From Pyrrhosoma nymphula (Eukaryota; Arthropoda; Insecta; Odonata; Coenagrionidae): a DNA stretch of 64,000 bases. Both the position numbers and the translations under genes were made by a program. Below are positions 35,856 through 48,569 of this stretch, one piece after another. The stretch is from contig OY754336.1 in NCBI GenBank assembly GCA_963573305.1, positions 13,366,699-13,430,698 on the forward strand, read 5' to 3'. The number at the start of each line of letters is the position of its first letter. Position 1 is the first letter of the stretch. Under the pieces are notes generated by a model that worked only from the letters and a program-made list of their open reading frames with translations, was not told the origin of the DNA and searched no databases.

Positions 35856-37600
35856 CGAGATACGTTAAAACGTGTCATATATTATTAATATTGTTATACA
35901 TTTGATGATAAATTTTTAAAGGTACTATGTTACTACTATTGATTGAACTGTACAGTAGGTATATTTTTGCGTCTTCACACCATATCTTGTGATGTTCATC
36001 TCTTAATGAATGCCACGTAGCTATTTGGGCGTAGAAACATAATTCATGTTTGAAGGATTGAACTCGTACCAACCCTTTCTCGCAAAACTTCTGATATCAA
36101 TGGTTTTGTTTAAATTTGACGTCCACAATCAAGTTGGTGATGCCAACGAATTTAATTGAATTATTTACATTGCTGCAAATGTGTGCGCGTAGTGTTCTTA
36201 GCTGACGTCTTGCGGGAATAGAATTTTAATTCAACAATCATCTCTTAAGTCATGACACCACAAGAAATATTGCGCCGAGGTTAGTCTGTGGGTTTTTGTA
36301 CCTAACGCGAATATGTATCATCAGGTGCTTGACGATAACATAACTTTATTAGGTATGCATTGAATGTTGAGCGTCTCAAAATTATTTTTCAGATAACATC
36401 TAATCTGATAAAGGAAATGCGTTCCTCAATGTTATTTGGGTGGGTGGGGAGCTCATAGTGCAGGTACCTCGACGTGGTGAGCTCTGGATTTTTGCATTCT
36501 TTCTCCATCTTGAAAAATAATTGAAAAAGTAGGCTACATCCTGCACAATCAGGGAGTTTTTCTCTACTCCCTGAATGATGACGGTTTATTATATTAATTT
36601 CAAATAACTCTTCCTTAACTGTTATTCCCTGGACATTGTTTAATTAATTAATATTAGTTAGACCAACGATGGAAGACGTATGCTTCATGAGTTTTTGGGC
36701 AATGAAGAAGTATCACTTAAGGAAAAATATGCTCACAGTAGAGTCTTTGAGTAAGTTGCTCATTGGCTGAACCGCAGAAATGGGTTCTTACTTCTATTGT
36801 TCAAAGCTACTGGTGGATATAACACAATTTGGACAATGACGACACTTGAATTTTATTTCTACCTATGAGGTGTCCAAATTTTTTATTATAATACATACTT
36901 ACAAACCCATCACCCCATTCCCTTTCAAGGTTGGCTAAGTTACATAACTTAGTCATTGCTGTGAGCCCTAGAAAACTGGCTCCCTTTTCTTAATTTCCTC
37001 CAAAGTGCCCTATCGTTATTCCTATCATAGTCCCCTAGCATTGTTGTTATAAAAATAGTTTTATTTTCCCTAATAGTTGCACCACCATTTGAAGTTTTAC
37101 AGGCAGTATGAAGTTACATAAGTAAAATAATATTTATGCAATAAAAACATTGAATACCTACCTCTATGCACAACAATGAATAAAAGGGCATACAACACAT
37201 TAAGCTGCTTTCTGGATAATCTTTAATGCTATAGAAAAAATGCAACAATTGGTATGTTTTAAATGCTTCTTGAGGTCTGTCATATTATTTTGATTTGATA
37301 TTAATAGACAGTTTGTTGTAAATAATAGAGGTAACATTATGTGTGCCTCTCTAGCAGGTACTCAGTCTGTAATTTGTGACAATACTCCGCTGAGTTTTAT
37401 GAGAGAGTATATTTGCATTACTTAAAATGAGTTAAGGGTGCTGTCTGAACATAGCACAGTGTAATATTTACATGTTTATTCTTGGTAAGGTTAGTATCAG
37501 AAGACTAGTAAGCAGAGGTTCTCTTTTTCTGTGCGCTTTTAATAATTGCAATCGCTCTCGGGGAAAAATCACTTTCCTTTCTGATGGCATATTATTCTTA
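35856..37600. other. Spacer between duplication copies, no gene seen
   Basis: AT-rich single-copy DNA without recognisable coding or RNA features. Confidence 0.45.
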
Positions 37601-37609
37601 GGTCTCGGC

Positions 37610-37740
37610 CATGACGAGGGAAATTCATACGCAGTAAGATGCTGGACTGATCGTCCTGATCGCTGATGGATTCCCGGCCGCTCGCCTGCACCGAGGGTGT
37701 TTCGCGCTACCCACGAGAACGGATGGGCATTAAATAACCC
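37610..37740 (+). mobile_element. Possible tRNA-derived SINE fragment
   Basis: A GC-rich island in AT-rich DNA with a B box-like GATGGATTCCC near 37668, followed by GAACGGATGGGCATTAAATAA, similar to the hairpin-containing part of the SINEs near genes D and F. The A box is unclear. Confidence 0.4.
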
Positions 37741-38269
37741 TGTATGCATTTGATACGCTCCATTAAATTCTCTCTTACGGCTCAACCGAAACCAGGTATT
37801 GAGAAACAATTTTTCTTCAGAAAAACTGAGTAGGTAAGACCGCAGGCAGCTAGGCAGCTTATCGCTAAAAGACTCATGTAAGTTGAACGGTAGGTTAGAT
37901 AGGATGCGGATTTGAATGCATTTGCTTTTGCAGACACTTTTATTTTCTCTGCGACGACTTCCACGGATATTTACAAAATTCCAATAAGTCCAGGAGAGAG
38001 GATTAATCAATGGGATAGGTGAGGTAGGCTCAACTGTCCCTCTGGAGAAATATCTTATCTGGTTAATCTATAGAGGCCGTAGAGCTCATCTACCTTGATT
38101 TAACTAAAGGTTATACATCAGTGAAAGGTGGAAGTGTAACTTAGCAAAATATTGCAGTTTTTCAGTGTCGAGTCCCACAGTGTTAGCTAGCCCATAGGAC
38201 ATTAACACACCAGTTGATGGTTTTTGGCTATACTCAAGTAAACATTTCTCCCTCGAAACTCAACTGATT

Positions 38270-38640
38270 CTGGACTGAAAATCCACTGAACTGGTGAAAA
38301 CTGGCTTGCACCTGGACTGCACTGCCTTGGCCTCAACAAGAAAAACTGCGGTCAACTGAAACTCCACTTCTACACTCCCCTGCTACTCCATTGAAAGAGA
38401 ACTGCTTCTCTCTTGCTGCGTAAGTGCTCCACTGCCACTGAACTGAACAGCTGCACCAGGTCAGGCCATCATTAATACTGCACTGCTTCTCCCTTGCCAC
38501 GTCATTTTATTGCCTTGCCACTCAGCTGCTGCAGTATTTAGGTATCCCCACTCCCAACCTGACTGAACTGCTTCTCTTTTGCTGCATGAGTGCTCCACTA
38601 CCACTGAACTGGACAGTTGGCCCCGGTCAGGCCACTCTGG
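38270..38640. repeat. Imperfect CTGAACTG/GCTTCTC tandem repeats
   Basis: Low-complexity array. CTGCTTCTCTCTTGCTGC with GTGCTCCACTGCCACTGAAC near 38402-38445 recurs with small changes near 38568-38610, a spacing of about 165 nt; a degraded unit lies between. Non-coding. Confidence 0.6.
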
Positions 38641-38645
38641 GAGCT

Positions 38646-39080
38646 TCGCGGTCGAAAGCGACCCAACCCTTCACCGCGGGCAGTTTATGGCAGCAACTGA
38701 CCAGTCACACTATAGTTTATAACTTCTAAAATTTAATTATGAATCGCAAAATTATATTCGTCTTTGTGTTGAACTAATCACGCTGATTGAAAAAGTTTTT
38801 TTCATCTTAGTTAAGCGATAGATATTAACCATTTTACGCGCTTTAGTAAAGCAAGCCTGTTTAATGTACATTATATTTCTAAAGCGCGTAAAATGGTTAA
38901 TCTCTATCGTATAACTGCGTTGAAAAAAATATTCTCATCAGCGTGACTAGTGCAACACAAAGACGAACAAAATTCTTCGCTTTATGCCTAACTTATAGAA
39001 GTTATAAACTATAATTCGACTGGTCAGTTGGTGCCATAAACCTCCCGCAGTGAAGGGTTCAGTAGCCTTCGACGCCGAGG
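38646..39080. mobile_element. Long-hairpin foldback element, about 435 bp
   Basis: Nearly the whole element is an inverted repeat: left arm to about 38850, right arm from about 38878. Shared strings include AACCCTTCACNGCGGG, GTTTATGGCANCAACTGACC, ATAGTTTATAACTTCTA and TAACCATTTTACGCGCTTTAG. No protein or clear target duplication. MITE-like by structure. Confidence 0.8.
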
Positions 39081-39084
39081 ATCG

Positions 39085-40860
39085 GACTAGGACTTCGAGT
39101 GCTTCCCGAAGAAATCCCCTCTTGTTCATTCAGGCGAAGGGTTTTCTTGGTATTGTGCTCAATGTTCGATTCGGTAATAAGAATTTTAAGGAGCATCTAC
39201 CCGGTGTGTTTAGCACGTGGTCCCTCCTTCACCCGAAAATTTGGCAAAAGTGGGAAGCCTGCAAACGAATCGGAGATATAGTTCAGCCGGTAAACACTTC
39301 TCTGAGAGCTTTGCGTTATTAATTTCCGTTATAAATTATGTTATTTCTGTGTTTATTGGTACATATATACATCCAGCAATTTTCTCCTTTCAAAATTTCT
39401 GCAAGTTAGGGGTCGTACATAGATTACGTTACCGTTTTCGGTGATTTTTTACCCCACCCCGACATGTACCGTTGTCTCTACAAATAAAAAATTCAATTTA
39501 AAAATATTTTTCAAAGGTATTGAGTGAGTTTATTTTTAGTGATAGGTTGATAGTAAAGTTTTGTTACGAGGTCGCTTTTTAAGGTGGTTTGAGCGAGATA
39601 GTTCCCAAGTTCATAATGGAGACCATATTAAAATTTTATTTTTTTATTTCAGCTTCAGTAAGAAGTATGAAATAAATATTGTTTTATGAATGGCGCTAAG
39701 TTATAAATGACCAAATATTCAGTAATTATATAAATAAAGCTGTATAAGTCGAAACATGAATCATTTTTCACGCCGTATGGTTGAAAACCCTTAAAAACAG
39801 CAGGTTTTTTTTTGCAATTCTGTAAAAATTACTTCTGGTGAGAAAAATATTAATTTTTATAAATTGTTGAGAAAACATGCAAACTATACACCGTTAGTTT
39901 TTTGACGAAATATAGGTGCTAGAAGTTCCTATTTTTATTTATATTCTCCCTCTGGAGCGCACAGCCGTAATCTATCCCATGTAAACCAGCTTGCATTTTT
40001 CGGCAAATTGCTCGAAGAGTAGTTCGGCAAGGGGTTTATATTTTGATACCATTGGAAATACGAGAGTTTTTATCCTTTAAAATGAGGCCAAATTCATCAA
40101 ATTCTAGGTGAAGTGATTTTTCGCTCAAACTACCTAAATCCGCGAGAAGGTTGAAATGTTGGCAATGTGATGGTATGAAGACTTGCAACATTGTTGAAGC
40201 AATAGTTCAGTTACATTGAGTTACAGAAGAAGCTTGGGGTGCATGAAACACGCCGTGCGCCCTTCCTCTTGTCAAACTCTGTAGTATTGTCGAAGCGATG
40301 TTGACGAGTAATAAACGTAAACAGGCGCATTTTAACAGCTACATTACTTTGAGAGAACCCCCCCTCCCCCTCGTAACCCGCCAAAGTTTTTAAGGTGACC
40401 CACTCCCCCCCAAGTTAGTACTTTAGTTTACACACGTCCCCTTGGTTACGTCTTGATTTAAACGTGAGGAAACGTGAGGGAGTTGGAAAAAATCTTGTTT
40501 ATTCTCAGTAATATTGCATTAATACTCATACTATGTGGCAATATAGGTTTCAATTAAAGTATGCCACATTACTGTTATCGTGATGTAATGGTATTTCCTC
40601 AGACTATCACGGAATTTCCATTGAAAATAATCAGTTCTCGAAGTCATATTATTCCTCGGAAGTGGCCACATATATGAGGCTTTCTTCACGCTGGAGTTTC
40701 TGTGAAGGATGCGAGAAAATGCGTGTAGAGCCATAGGGTAGTAGGACTTGCGAAATAGATATGATATAGTTAGGTAGGATAATGAAATATATTGAAGCAT
40801 GCCATTGCGTAGTATTGGCATTCATAGTCGTTAATATGCAAATTTCCTTTTTTATTTTGG
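39085..40860. other. Spacer DNA, no gene seen
   Basis: AT-rich, with a C-rich patch near 40358-40415. No recognised feature. Confidence 0.45.
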
Positions 40861-40865
40861 GAGGG

Positions 40866-40940
40866 AGAGGGCAAGGGAGTTTCAGGGGAGTGGGCAAGGG
40901 AGTTTCAGTGGAGAGAGCAAGGGAGTGCCAGGTCATTAGG
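40866..40940 (+). repeat. Short minisatellite, about 23-bp unit
   Basis: About three units of GGGCAAGGGAGTTTCAGKGG (remaining bases variable). Looser relatives such as TTTCAAGGCA occur up to about 41145. Confidence 0.65.
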
Positions 40941-41262
40941 CAGGAAGGGTGTACCAGCCCATTATATTTACAAGGGTCTCTGTGCCAGTGCAGTTGCAAG
41001 ACATTTTATTGCACAGCTTACCTGCTGCCATCCCACTTCCAAACTCCCTTGGTTTTGTTTCAATTTCAAGGCATTTTCAGCGGAGAAACAAGGCAGTGTG
41101 ATTGAATGGAGTTTCAGCCCTGTTTCAGTTGAGTGTCAAGGGAGAAATTTTTACTTCAGTACTATCAATTTTTAGGTGTCAAGCGTAGTTATGCACTTAT
41201 TAGTAGGACCAGACTATACTGTATATACTATATACTATCCTGATATTTGATGAATTGACTTT

Positions 41263-41573
41263 GATTACAGCACAACATACATGAAAACTTTTTATTTGAA
41301 ATTGTGGGTACTATATGGTCATTCTATCATAGGGGTGGGTTGATTATTAGAGCCACACAATTGCATTTCCTGGGTAGAAACGTGTATTATCGGTACATAT
41401 TAGTTAATTCTGATGCATGATTACAGCACAACATACACGAAAACCTTTTATTTGCAATTGTCGATACTATACGGTCATTTTATCATAGGGATGGGTTGAT
41501 TATTAAAGCCACAGAATTGCATTTCCTTGGTAGAAACATGGATTATAGGTACATTAGTTGATTGTGATGCATG
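41263..41573. repeat. Two tandem copies of a 155-bp unit
   Basis: GATTACAGCACAACATAC starts at 41263 and again at 41419. The units share GGTTGATTATTA, GCCACANAATTGCATTTCC and GATGCATGAT, with about 10-15% differences by eye. Function unknown. Confidence 0.85.
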
Positions 41574-43440
41574 ATCAGCTCTTTAATAAGCATGGAAGTG
41601 CCATCTCCATGTATATGTATTAGTGCTAGGCTACTGAATAGAATATTAGGTGAGTCAATGAAGAATTTTTCATCACGCAAGTTAATTAATTTTGGCAAAC
41701 AATAGCCAGTGTCCACAAAACCTTAGAATATCATAGTTCAATTCTTGTTGGAATATGCTTACAACATATATTTTCAAAGCTTTACAGGAGGCAAAGGGAT
41801 TGATTACCATGAGTATTTCCTTACATATGCCAAGTTGCCTTCAAAGTTTTACAATATTGTACAAAGTAAGAAGTTTTTACCAATGAGAAGGTATGTCAAC
41901 CTAATTTCATGAACCAAAATATACACTCCTCCAACGAAGCAAAATATATCTTTTAGCAATATGATTTTTAATTCCAAAACACCTTAATCAAAGAACATAT
42001 ACCAAGCAACAAGAAATGGTTTTTCACTAACCACTAAATTATTATTATAAATTCCACCGTGGTTGATTATAAAAGTGGGTAAGAAAAATCACCAATAAAG
42101 ATAAAACTATATTTTGGCTCGTGCTATTAGTGTTTTTTATTTAAATCCATTCGATACAAGTTATTTAAACCAACGTAGAAACACAGTAAACTAGTAAACA
42201 CAGGGACTGCAAAGAAATTCTGATAAAGATCTCAAGTTTTCACGTATGGTTTCGTATAAATAATTCACACGGATTATTTAAACACTGATACGAGCATTAA
42301 AAACGAGGCAAGGTGGTCAACACCATCTTTGACGAGCAAATAATAGCCACAAAAGCCATCAAGTCGTCGGCATTACATGATATCGTATCTTTCGTTCACA
42401 AGCTTTGGACAACGCATATGAAACTCAACAAATTGAGCCAAACTTCTCGTATAGTACTCACAACCAAACAACACTAAATAACATCCAGCCAATACTTAAA
42501 TGGTACCGTTTATTGTCCCTGAAATCATCGACAACTCGAGTTTGCATCGACTTTTTGTGACACTCTGTGCTGGATTCTCGGATGTGATTAGTTGGCATAA
42601 GTAAATAGATAGACACATGAAAGTGAATGCATAACTTTGTAGGATACAGAAGAAAGGGCATCTTCCATCGTGTTCTCATCATTTTGAAAATTTTCCCATT
42701 CGCTCCACATAAATTCCGTTATATTCCAATTTAGTTGCATTCAGTTTGAATAATACTTACTTTTTTATGGTATCCTATAATAAACAAGTACCTATCACAG
42801 ACGTTCGATTCAATCAAGAGGTATAATATATTAACGGTTTAACTTCAATCGACGAGTATATCCACAGTGTAAAATCAACTAAATCCTGTACTTAAGATGA
42901 GATTGACTTGAGGAAGACGAGCTTATTCGTGACTATGAAAGCAGTTGAGCTCGTACAGAAATAAGGTTATCTTGATGAAGCTCGCCTTATTGAAAAATCT
43001 TGAGACCGCCTTATTTGACGCTGACGACTGAAACAAAAGTTGATCTCAAGCTAATGCTTGAAGGGATCTTCATCAAGAAAATGATTTAAATTTGACTATG
43101 TATAACGTGCCTAAATACTCATGGTAATGACTCCAATAGCCGAAATAAAATTAACGTTCGATTACGTTCGGCCATTCCTTGTTGACTAGTGGAGGATTTT
43201 GGATATTCGTAAGTCAATTTTAATCCGTAGTTTCAACCGATCCCGGCATCAAGGAAGAATAAATGTCGCTGAATGTATCTACTTCATAGATTACGTCATC
43301 AATGCAACCCAAAGTACATGCCGCATCACGGTCGCCCACCTAACAATGCGGAGAGTTGCTGTAGCGGGATTTCTGGATACCGTGTAGCGGGGATTTTTCT
43401 ATAAGTTCAGCGAGATTTATGGATACGGCCCTAAGACCAC
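41574..43440. other. Spacer DNA, no gene seen
   Basis: AT-rich. Open frames at 42458-42682 and 43199-43387 lack family signatures. Confidence 0.45.
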
Positions 43441-43529
43441 ACGTGTCCAGTTTCGCCACAGTACCAAAGGGTAAATCTAAAATCTTGAATAATAAAAGAA
43501 GGACGGTACATGTTCTGCTTGAGCTTAAT

Positions 43530-43535
43530 TTTATT
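43530..43535 (-). terminator. Poly(A) signal of gene E
   Basis: AATAAA on the minus strand, about 80 nt past the stop of gene E. Confidence 0.75.
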
Positions 43536-43613
43536 TGCATAAATATGCGCTCATGACATCAGTATAGGTGGGTTGACAGAATCACCACCATTTCGGTGAG
43601 CCCAGAATTGAAT

Positions 43614-45240
43614 TTAGTAGATGATCTTCTGGTGAAAGGGAGCAGAGGCGTAGGTAAGGGGAGCGTGGTGGAGGCCATAGGCGGTGGTGGCGTAGGCCAG
43701 CTTGCCCACGGGAGCTGCGTGATAGGCCACGGGAGGTGCGTGGTAGGCCACGGGAGCTGCGTGGTAGGCCACGGGAGCTGCGTGGTAGAAGGCGGGGACG
43801 ACTGCGGGCTTGGCGGGCTCCGGAGCGGAGGCTTCCTCCTTGGCGGGCTCGGGAGCGGGGGCCTCCTCGTTGGCGGGCTCCGGAGCGGGGGCCTCTTCCT
43901 TGGGGGGCTCTGGGGCCTGAGGCTTGGGGGCTGGGATGACGACGCTGGAGGGCTCCATGTTGACGACGGCGTTGAATCCGTTGACATCGTCAGCAGTGTA
44001 CTCGACGGTGCGCTTCATGCCATCAGGGTCCACGACGGAGTAGCTGCCCTTGACGACTCCGTTCTCCAGGGTTTCACTTTGTGATTTGGTGTCTCCGGTC
44101 TCGGCATCGCTGACATCGTAGGAGAAGTTGTAAGATGGGTTGGGGTCGACCTCTTCGTCCTCAGCTTCAGGGGCGGGTGCTGGTGCGGGGGTGGTGGTTG
44201 TGGCTGGTGCTACGGCGACCTGAGCTACGGCCAGGGGTGCGTGGTAGGCGAGGGGTGCGTGGTAGGCCAATTGGGATTGGTAGTATGCTGGTGCGACTAC
44301 CCTGGTGACAGCTGGTGCAAAGACATGGCTGTTGATGGCACTGTAGACTCCGGCTGGAATGACTCCAGCGTTGGCGACGGCCACGAGGACGGCGAGGATG
44401 AAAATCTAGAAAGAAAGCTTCCCTCTTTAGCACCTCATTTTTTGGTAACCAATTTGGTAACAGACCATTATTGACCATTCTTTGAATTGATTATTTGTTT
44501 CTAAAAATAGTTAACTTGTGGGTATTCAAACGTGCATAATTAGCTTTTAATGCATTAAGTCTTAGTGGATTCTGTAGCTATAAATCTCTACATGCTTGAT
44601 ACTCTTACTTTGGTTAATATCTACAATTGTCACTTTACATTTCATTAGACCTTCCATTTAATTTTTTAATTGTCAAAATCCTGTACCTTTTATCTGATTC
44701 CCTTCGGTATTTTACTTTTTTCCGTAGGTGATACCCTAGTGTTTCAATGCTGCTACTTTTATTAATGTTTTTGCTTGTCTTTTCCCTTAGTGTTTTTTCT
44801 CTTTACGTGCACTAATCGTTTTAAAAATCTGTTTCGTTGACTCATTTTTCATAAAAGCCTCGACGGGTTACCTAATTTAATTGTTGATATTCTCTTCATG
44901 CCCTGAATATACGAATTTCATCCTCCCATGTGCCCAATACAAGTATGGGGTATAGGGACTAGTCATCCTATTTCTTTGAGTATTGAACCGCCTGTGAAGC
45001 CAAAGAAAGGGTTTTATACGTATAACATTTGAACATATTGTGACAATAACTTTGGGTGGGTAGGTTTGTGTGGCCCTGTGCTAGGTTGTGGTACTATGGC
45101 GATCTTTACCGTTATCGTCGTCAGGTCTATAAAGAAGAGTGTGCAAAGGTTGGTTAGCTATCTAATATTTGGTCTCTCTTTTTAACCGTTTATCACTAGT
45201 ATATGTACTAAGATAAGTTTTCTCTTACCCTTGGTGACAT
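43614..45240 (-). CDS. RR-2 cuticular protein E, two exons, 267 aa
   Basis: Exon 1 at 45229-45240 encodes MSPR, different from the MAAK of B, C, D and F; donor GTAAGAG; intron 823 nt; acceptor CTTTCTTTCTAG; exon 2 at 44405-43614. Residues 5-18 IFILAVLVAVANAG complete the signal peptide. RR-2 spans about residues 86-155, with GMKRTVEYTADDVNGF and TKSQSETLENG as its own variants. Residues 166-203 hold an expanded acidic Pro-rich array of 10-residue units (EEAPAPEPAK type; one or two units in the paralogues). The tail has AAPVAYH repeats and ends APFHQKIIY. Its duplicate in the left copy is the remnant at 23891-24730, so E is the only intact MSPR-type gene here. Confidence 0.94.
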
Positions 45241-45303
45241 GATGCTTTAATGTCCAGGTTAAGGGATGCAGTGCCCGCTGTTTCCATCCCTTGTCTTTTA
45301 TAT
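45241..45303 (-). promoter_or_regulatory. Core promoter of gene E
   Basis: TATAAAAG on the minus strand at 45295-45302, about 55 nt upstream of the MSPR start codon. The aligned site in the pseudogene copy has lost two bases from this box. Confidence 0.75.
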
Positions 45304-45309
45304 GTGTTC

Positions 45310-47305
45310 GCGTCTTCATAACCTCCATTTTTTGAGTCTTATTTACGTCAAATTCCTGTTCTTCTTAAAATTCACTTTGATCTTATTTTATTCTAGCTTT
45401 TGTAATATCAGTTGATGTAGTTTTTATAGCTCATCCTACCGGTTTTAATCTGCTCTGTCAAGGTATCTTGGCTCCGTCCTTCGAATTTGCTTTTTTTAGT
45501 TTAGCTCGAGGATGTCATCAGCCATCAATCATGTTTAAAATGCAGGTTGATCTCTTGTATTAATTTCAGCAGCAAGAAAAGAGGAGCCAAAGTATAGCTT
45601 ACTGATGCGATGGTGTGAAATACATGTATATTTTTTAAATTTATTTTTTATTACCTCTGTCGCAACGTAGATCTTGGACTTTTCCAAATCTTGGAATTTT
45701 CCATTTTGGTGTACGTAACTTGTACATTCACCTATAAATTCCTAGATCATAACGTTATAAATGAACACCTACAAATACTCTAATTCTTGTGATGAATTCT
45801 TTTTTGTTTTTTTTCCGAGATTTTTAAATTTGATCTTGTTTTTTGTGATAGAGGATCTTTTTTTAAAGTGAAATCAATTGTGACGTTTATATGATCTGTT
45901 AAAACTTACGTGTAAAATTTATTAAATTCTTTTCTACCAGTATTATTCTTATATTTTTCTATTTGGTCGTTTGTGTTATAATTTGAAGTGACTTGCTACA
46001 AAAACGTCCAATTTCGTAACTGGAGCTTTATGAACCCTTATTTTTCTAGCTATACCTTTTCTGAACATCACCTTGTCTTTTTCAACTAAATTCACGCCGT
46101 GAACATTGCTATTCCGTTTTACATTCCTGATGCAATATTATGCTGTATCAATGGAACCTTATAAAAGAATCATTTTATAACCTACCTAACAAATGTAAAT
46201 TTGTTAAAAAATGAATGAACTTATTTTTTCTGGTGAACTAAAGTTAAAGGTCAATACCATCAACTCTTATACTGGGCATATTAGTGCAGTTTATTGTTAG
46301 ATGCTTACGTTATCTCTTGTTTAAATAAATTTAGTCATACATTTTGAAAGTCTATTGTCCGTACGTCTAAGTTACTTTCTCAACACTTTTGCTCATTCGA
46401 AATCATTAGTGGGAGGCAGGATGTGCTTATTCATCTTCTTTTACGTGAATTGATATATGTGCCTCTATACTTTGTCCAATTCAGATTGCTTTTTGTATGG
46501 AACCACACCCTAATGCTTCATATACCACAGAAGGGCTAGGGAAGCATCGCACTAGATTGGGGACCGATATATAGATGCTGGATTGTTCATGCCTTTTCGT
46601 AGTTATACTTATGAGGGTTAACCTCCAAGTCAGAGTAGCCTTTTCTCTTTAGCTTTTCCCTGGTGTGATTATTTATACCCTTTGATAGTCAACATTTCTA
46701 ATTTTTGTGGAACTTGGGTTGCGATTGTGCTGATTGTCTGCTGGCTGATAAAATTATGCTTGGAGAGCTCAATAGACGTTAACCGAACGTCGATTGCCTT
46801 GTTATTTATGGAACACGATTCCATACTTGACAGACATGTATTTTGATCATTTCATTCGCTTTATATTGTTGCTTCTACCGGGAGTTGCCTTCTGTATGCC
46901 TCATACTTTGTTATGTCAATTTTATATGCCTAGGTTACGCTAAGAGTTATTCGTATCTTATGTTTTAGTAATAATTTGGGTTTTCGTTAGTTAATATCAT
47001 TATAGCTTTGTAAGTATTAGGGTTGACGTTAGAAATGAGGTACTTAAAGGAATTCTTCGGAAAAGACTTTCTTATTGTCTTTTTCATATTTATCATTTAC
47101 CTATCTTTTAGGTTAGGTTTATAAAAGTCTTATCATTATACTTTTCCATCTCAATACGTCTCTCTTTGTACAAGTTTTCCCTCTGGGACTCAGCATATCA
47201 CCTCATTTCCTCCTCTTCAGCACTCACCCAGCATCATTCCCTCAGGAGCAGTCTTCAATATTCCTCTGACTCTATTAATTGCCCAGTCCGTAAATCTGCT
47301 CTCCC
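45310..47305. other. Upstream flank of gene E, no gene seen
   Basis: Collinear with about 24735-26440. No conserved frame between the copies. Confidence 0.6.
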
Positions 47306-47319
47306 TTCTCCTATTGTAA

Positions 47320-47979
47320 TTACAAGGTATAAAATTCTCCAATGGCCGTAATAAATTGGCACCACTCGTCAAAAATACGCCAGAATTGTTGTGTTGGTTT
47401 GCGGGAAAAAATGGGAGGAAAAATCCACGCCAGTGACCAACCACAACCTCTCGACCAGAAAACCTCTGTGGTGGTTTACGGGAATGTTACTTCCTCGCCA
47501 GTGACAACCACAGACACACACAATCAACCCGAATAGGGATACTTCGCTGGGCTTATGAGACCCTGCTAAGGATGCCTGAGTTACACACACACACTCAACC
47601 CAAAGAGGGATTCTTTGCTGGGCTAATGAGACCCAACTAAGAATGCCTGGGTTATGAATACAAACACACTCACAAGCACTCAAAAACTCACTCACTCACA
47701 CACTCAACGGGCCCAACTTCTGGGAGAATCTAGCTCGACAGAGCGTTGTCAAGAAACGGCACAAAAACAAGAAAAGACGAGGGTGTGCGTCGGATACGCG
47801 TATTTCGGCCACAAGGTGGCCCTCTTCAGCGAACTGAAGGGAGAAATCACTTGCAACGCAAGGTTGTCACCAACACAACAATTGTGGCGTATTTATGACG
47901 AGTGGTGCCAATTTATTACGGCCATTGGAGAATTTTATACCTTGTAACTTTAAGAGGTCGTAGAGCTCACGTTCCCTAG
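47320..47979. mobile_element. Foldback element with 14-bp target duplication
   Basis: Same family as 30910-31456. Outer arms begin TTACAAGGTATAAAATTCTC and are mirrored near 47930-47947; they contain AATAAATTGGCACCACTCGT. The interior differs: two units of about 70 nt (CAACCC-GA-AGGGAT, GCTGGGCT-ATGAGACCC) and GC-richer unique DNA. The right end carries the same unpaired tail (TTTAAGAGGTCGTAGAGCTC). TTCTCCTATTGTAA flanks it at 47306-47319 and 47980-47993. The left duplication copy has an empty site near 26445. No protein was found. Confidence 0.85.
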
Positions 47980-48569
47980 TTCTCCTATTGTAAGTTAAAA
48001 TTTTCCCAAGCAAAATATTTTATGTTCATTGATACATTTTCAAACAAACGTTTCGTCAGTTTATTGTTTGATAGTAAAAATTATAATGATTTACAGTTTA
48101 TTTCCTAAGTCTTCGAACTTATTGGTGATTTTCCGCTTGCTTAGATATTCTAAGCACTGAGTGGTTTTTATTTTCGACTTTTCGAAGTATTTTTCAATTT
48201 GGAATATGGCCATTAATTTTATCATTATATTTTAGCTTTTATTTTTTCCAGCTTGTGCCTTCGTTTTTATGAAGAATTTTATAAACTTTGTATAGCGATG
48301 TTTATGTTTCGTATTCAGAACCTAGTTATTTGCTTGATAATAGGCACAGAATATTCTCTTATTTTTGGGCACTTAGTTTAATTTTGTTTAGTTACCTATT
48401 GTCGATATCTAGTAATAGTAATGGTTTCCAAAAACTGGCCAGAGCAACTTAGCATTTCCATTATTTCTTTGTATGTATAGCTTCCACCAATGAAAGCCTT
48501 CTATAATTGCAGACGACCGCCAATACTCGGTATTGCCTATGTAAATAATTTAATGGCACCAGATTATTC

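Noticed and set aside
40866..40940. Short direct repeats considered as a CRISPR array
   Set aside because: No unique spacers between repeats, eukaryotic context; a simple minisatellite.
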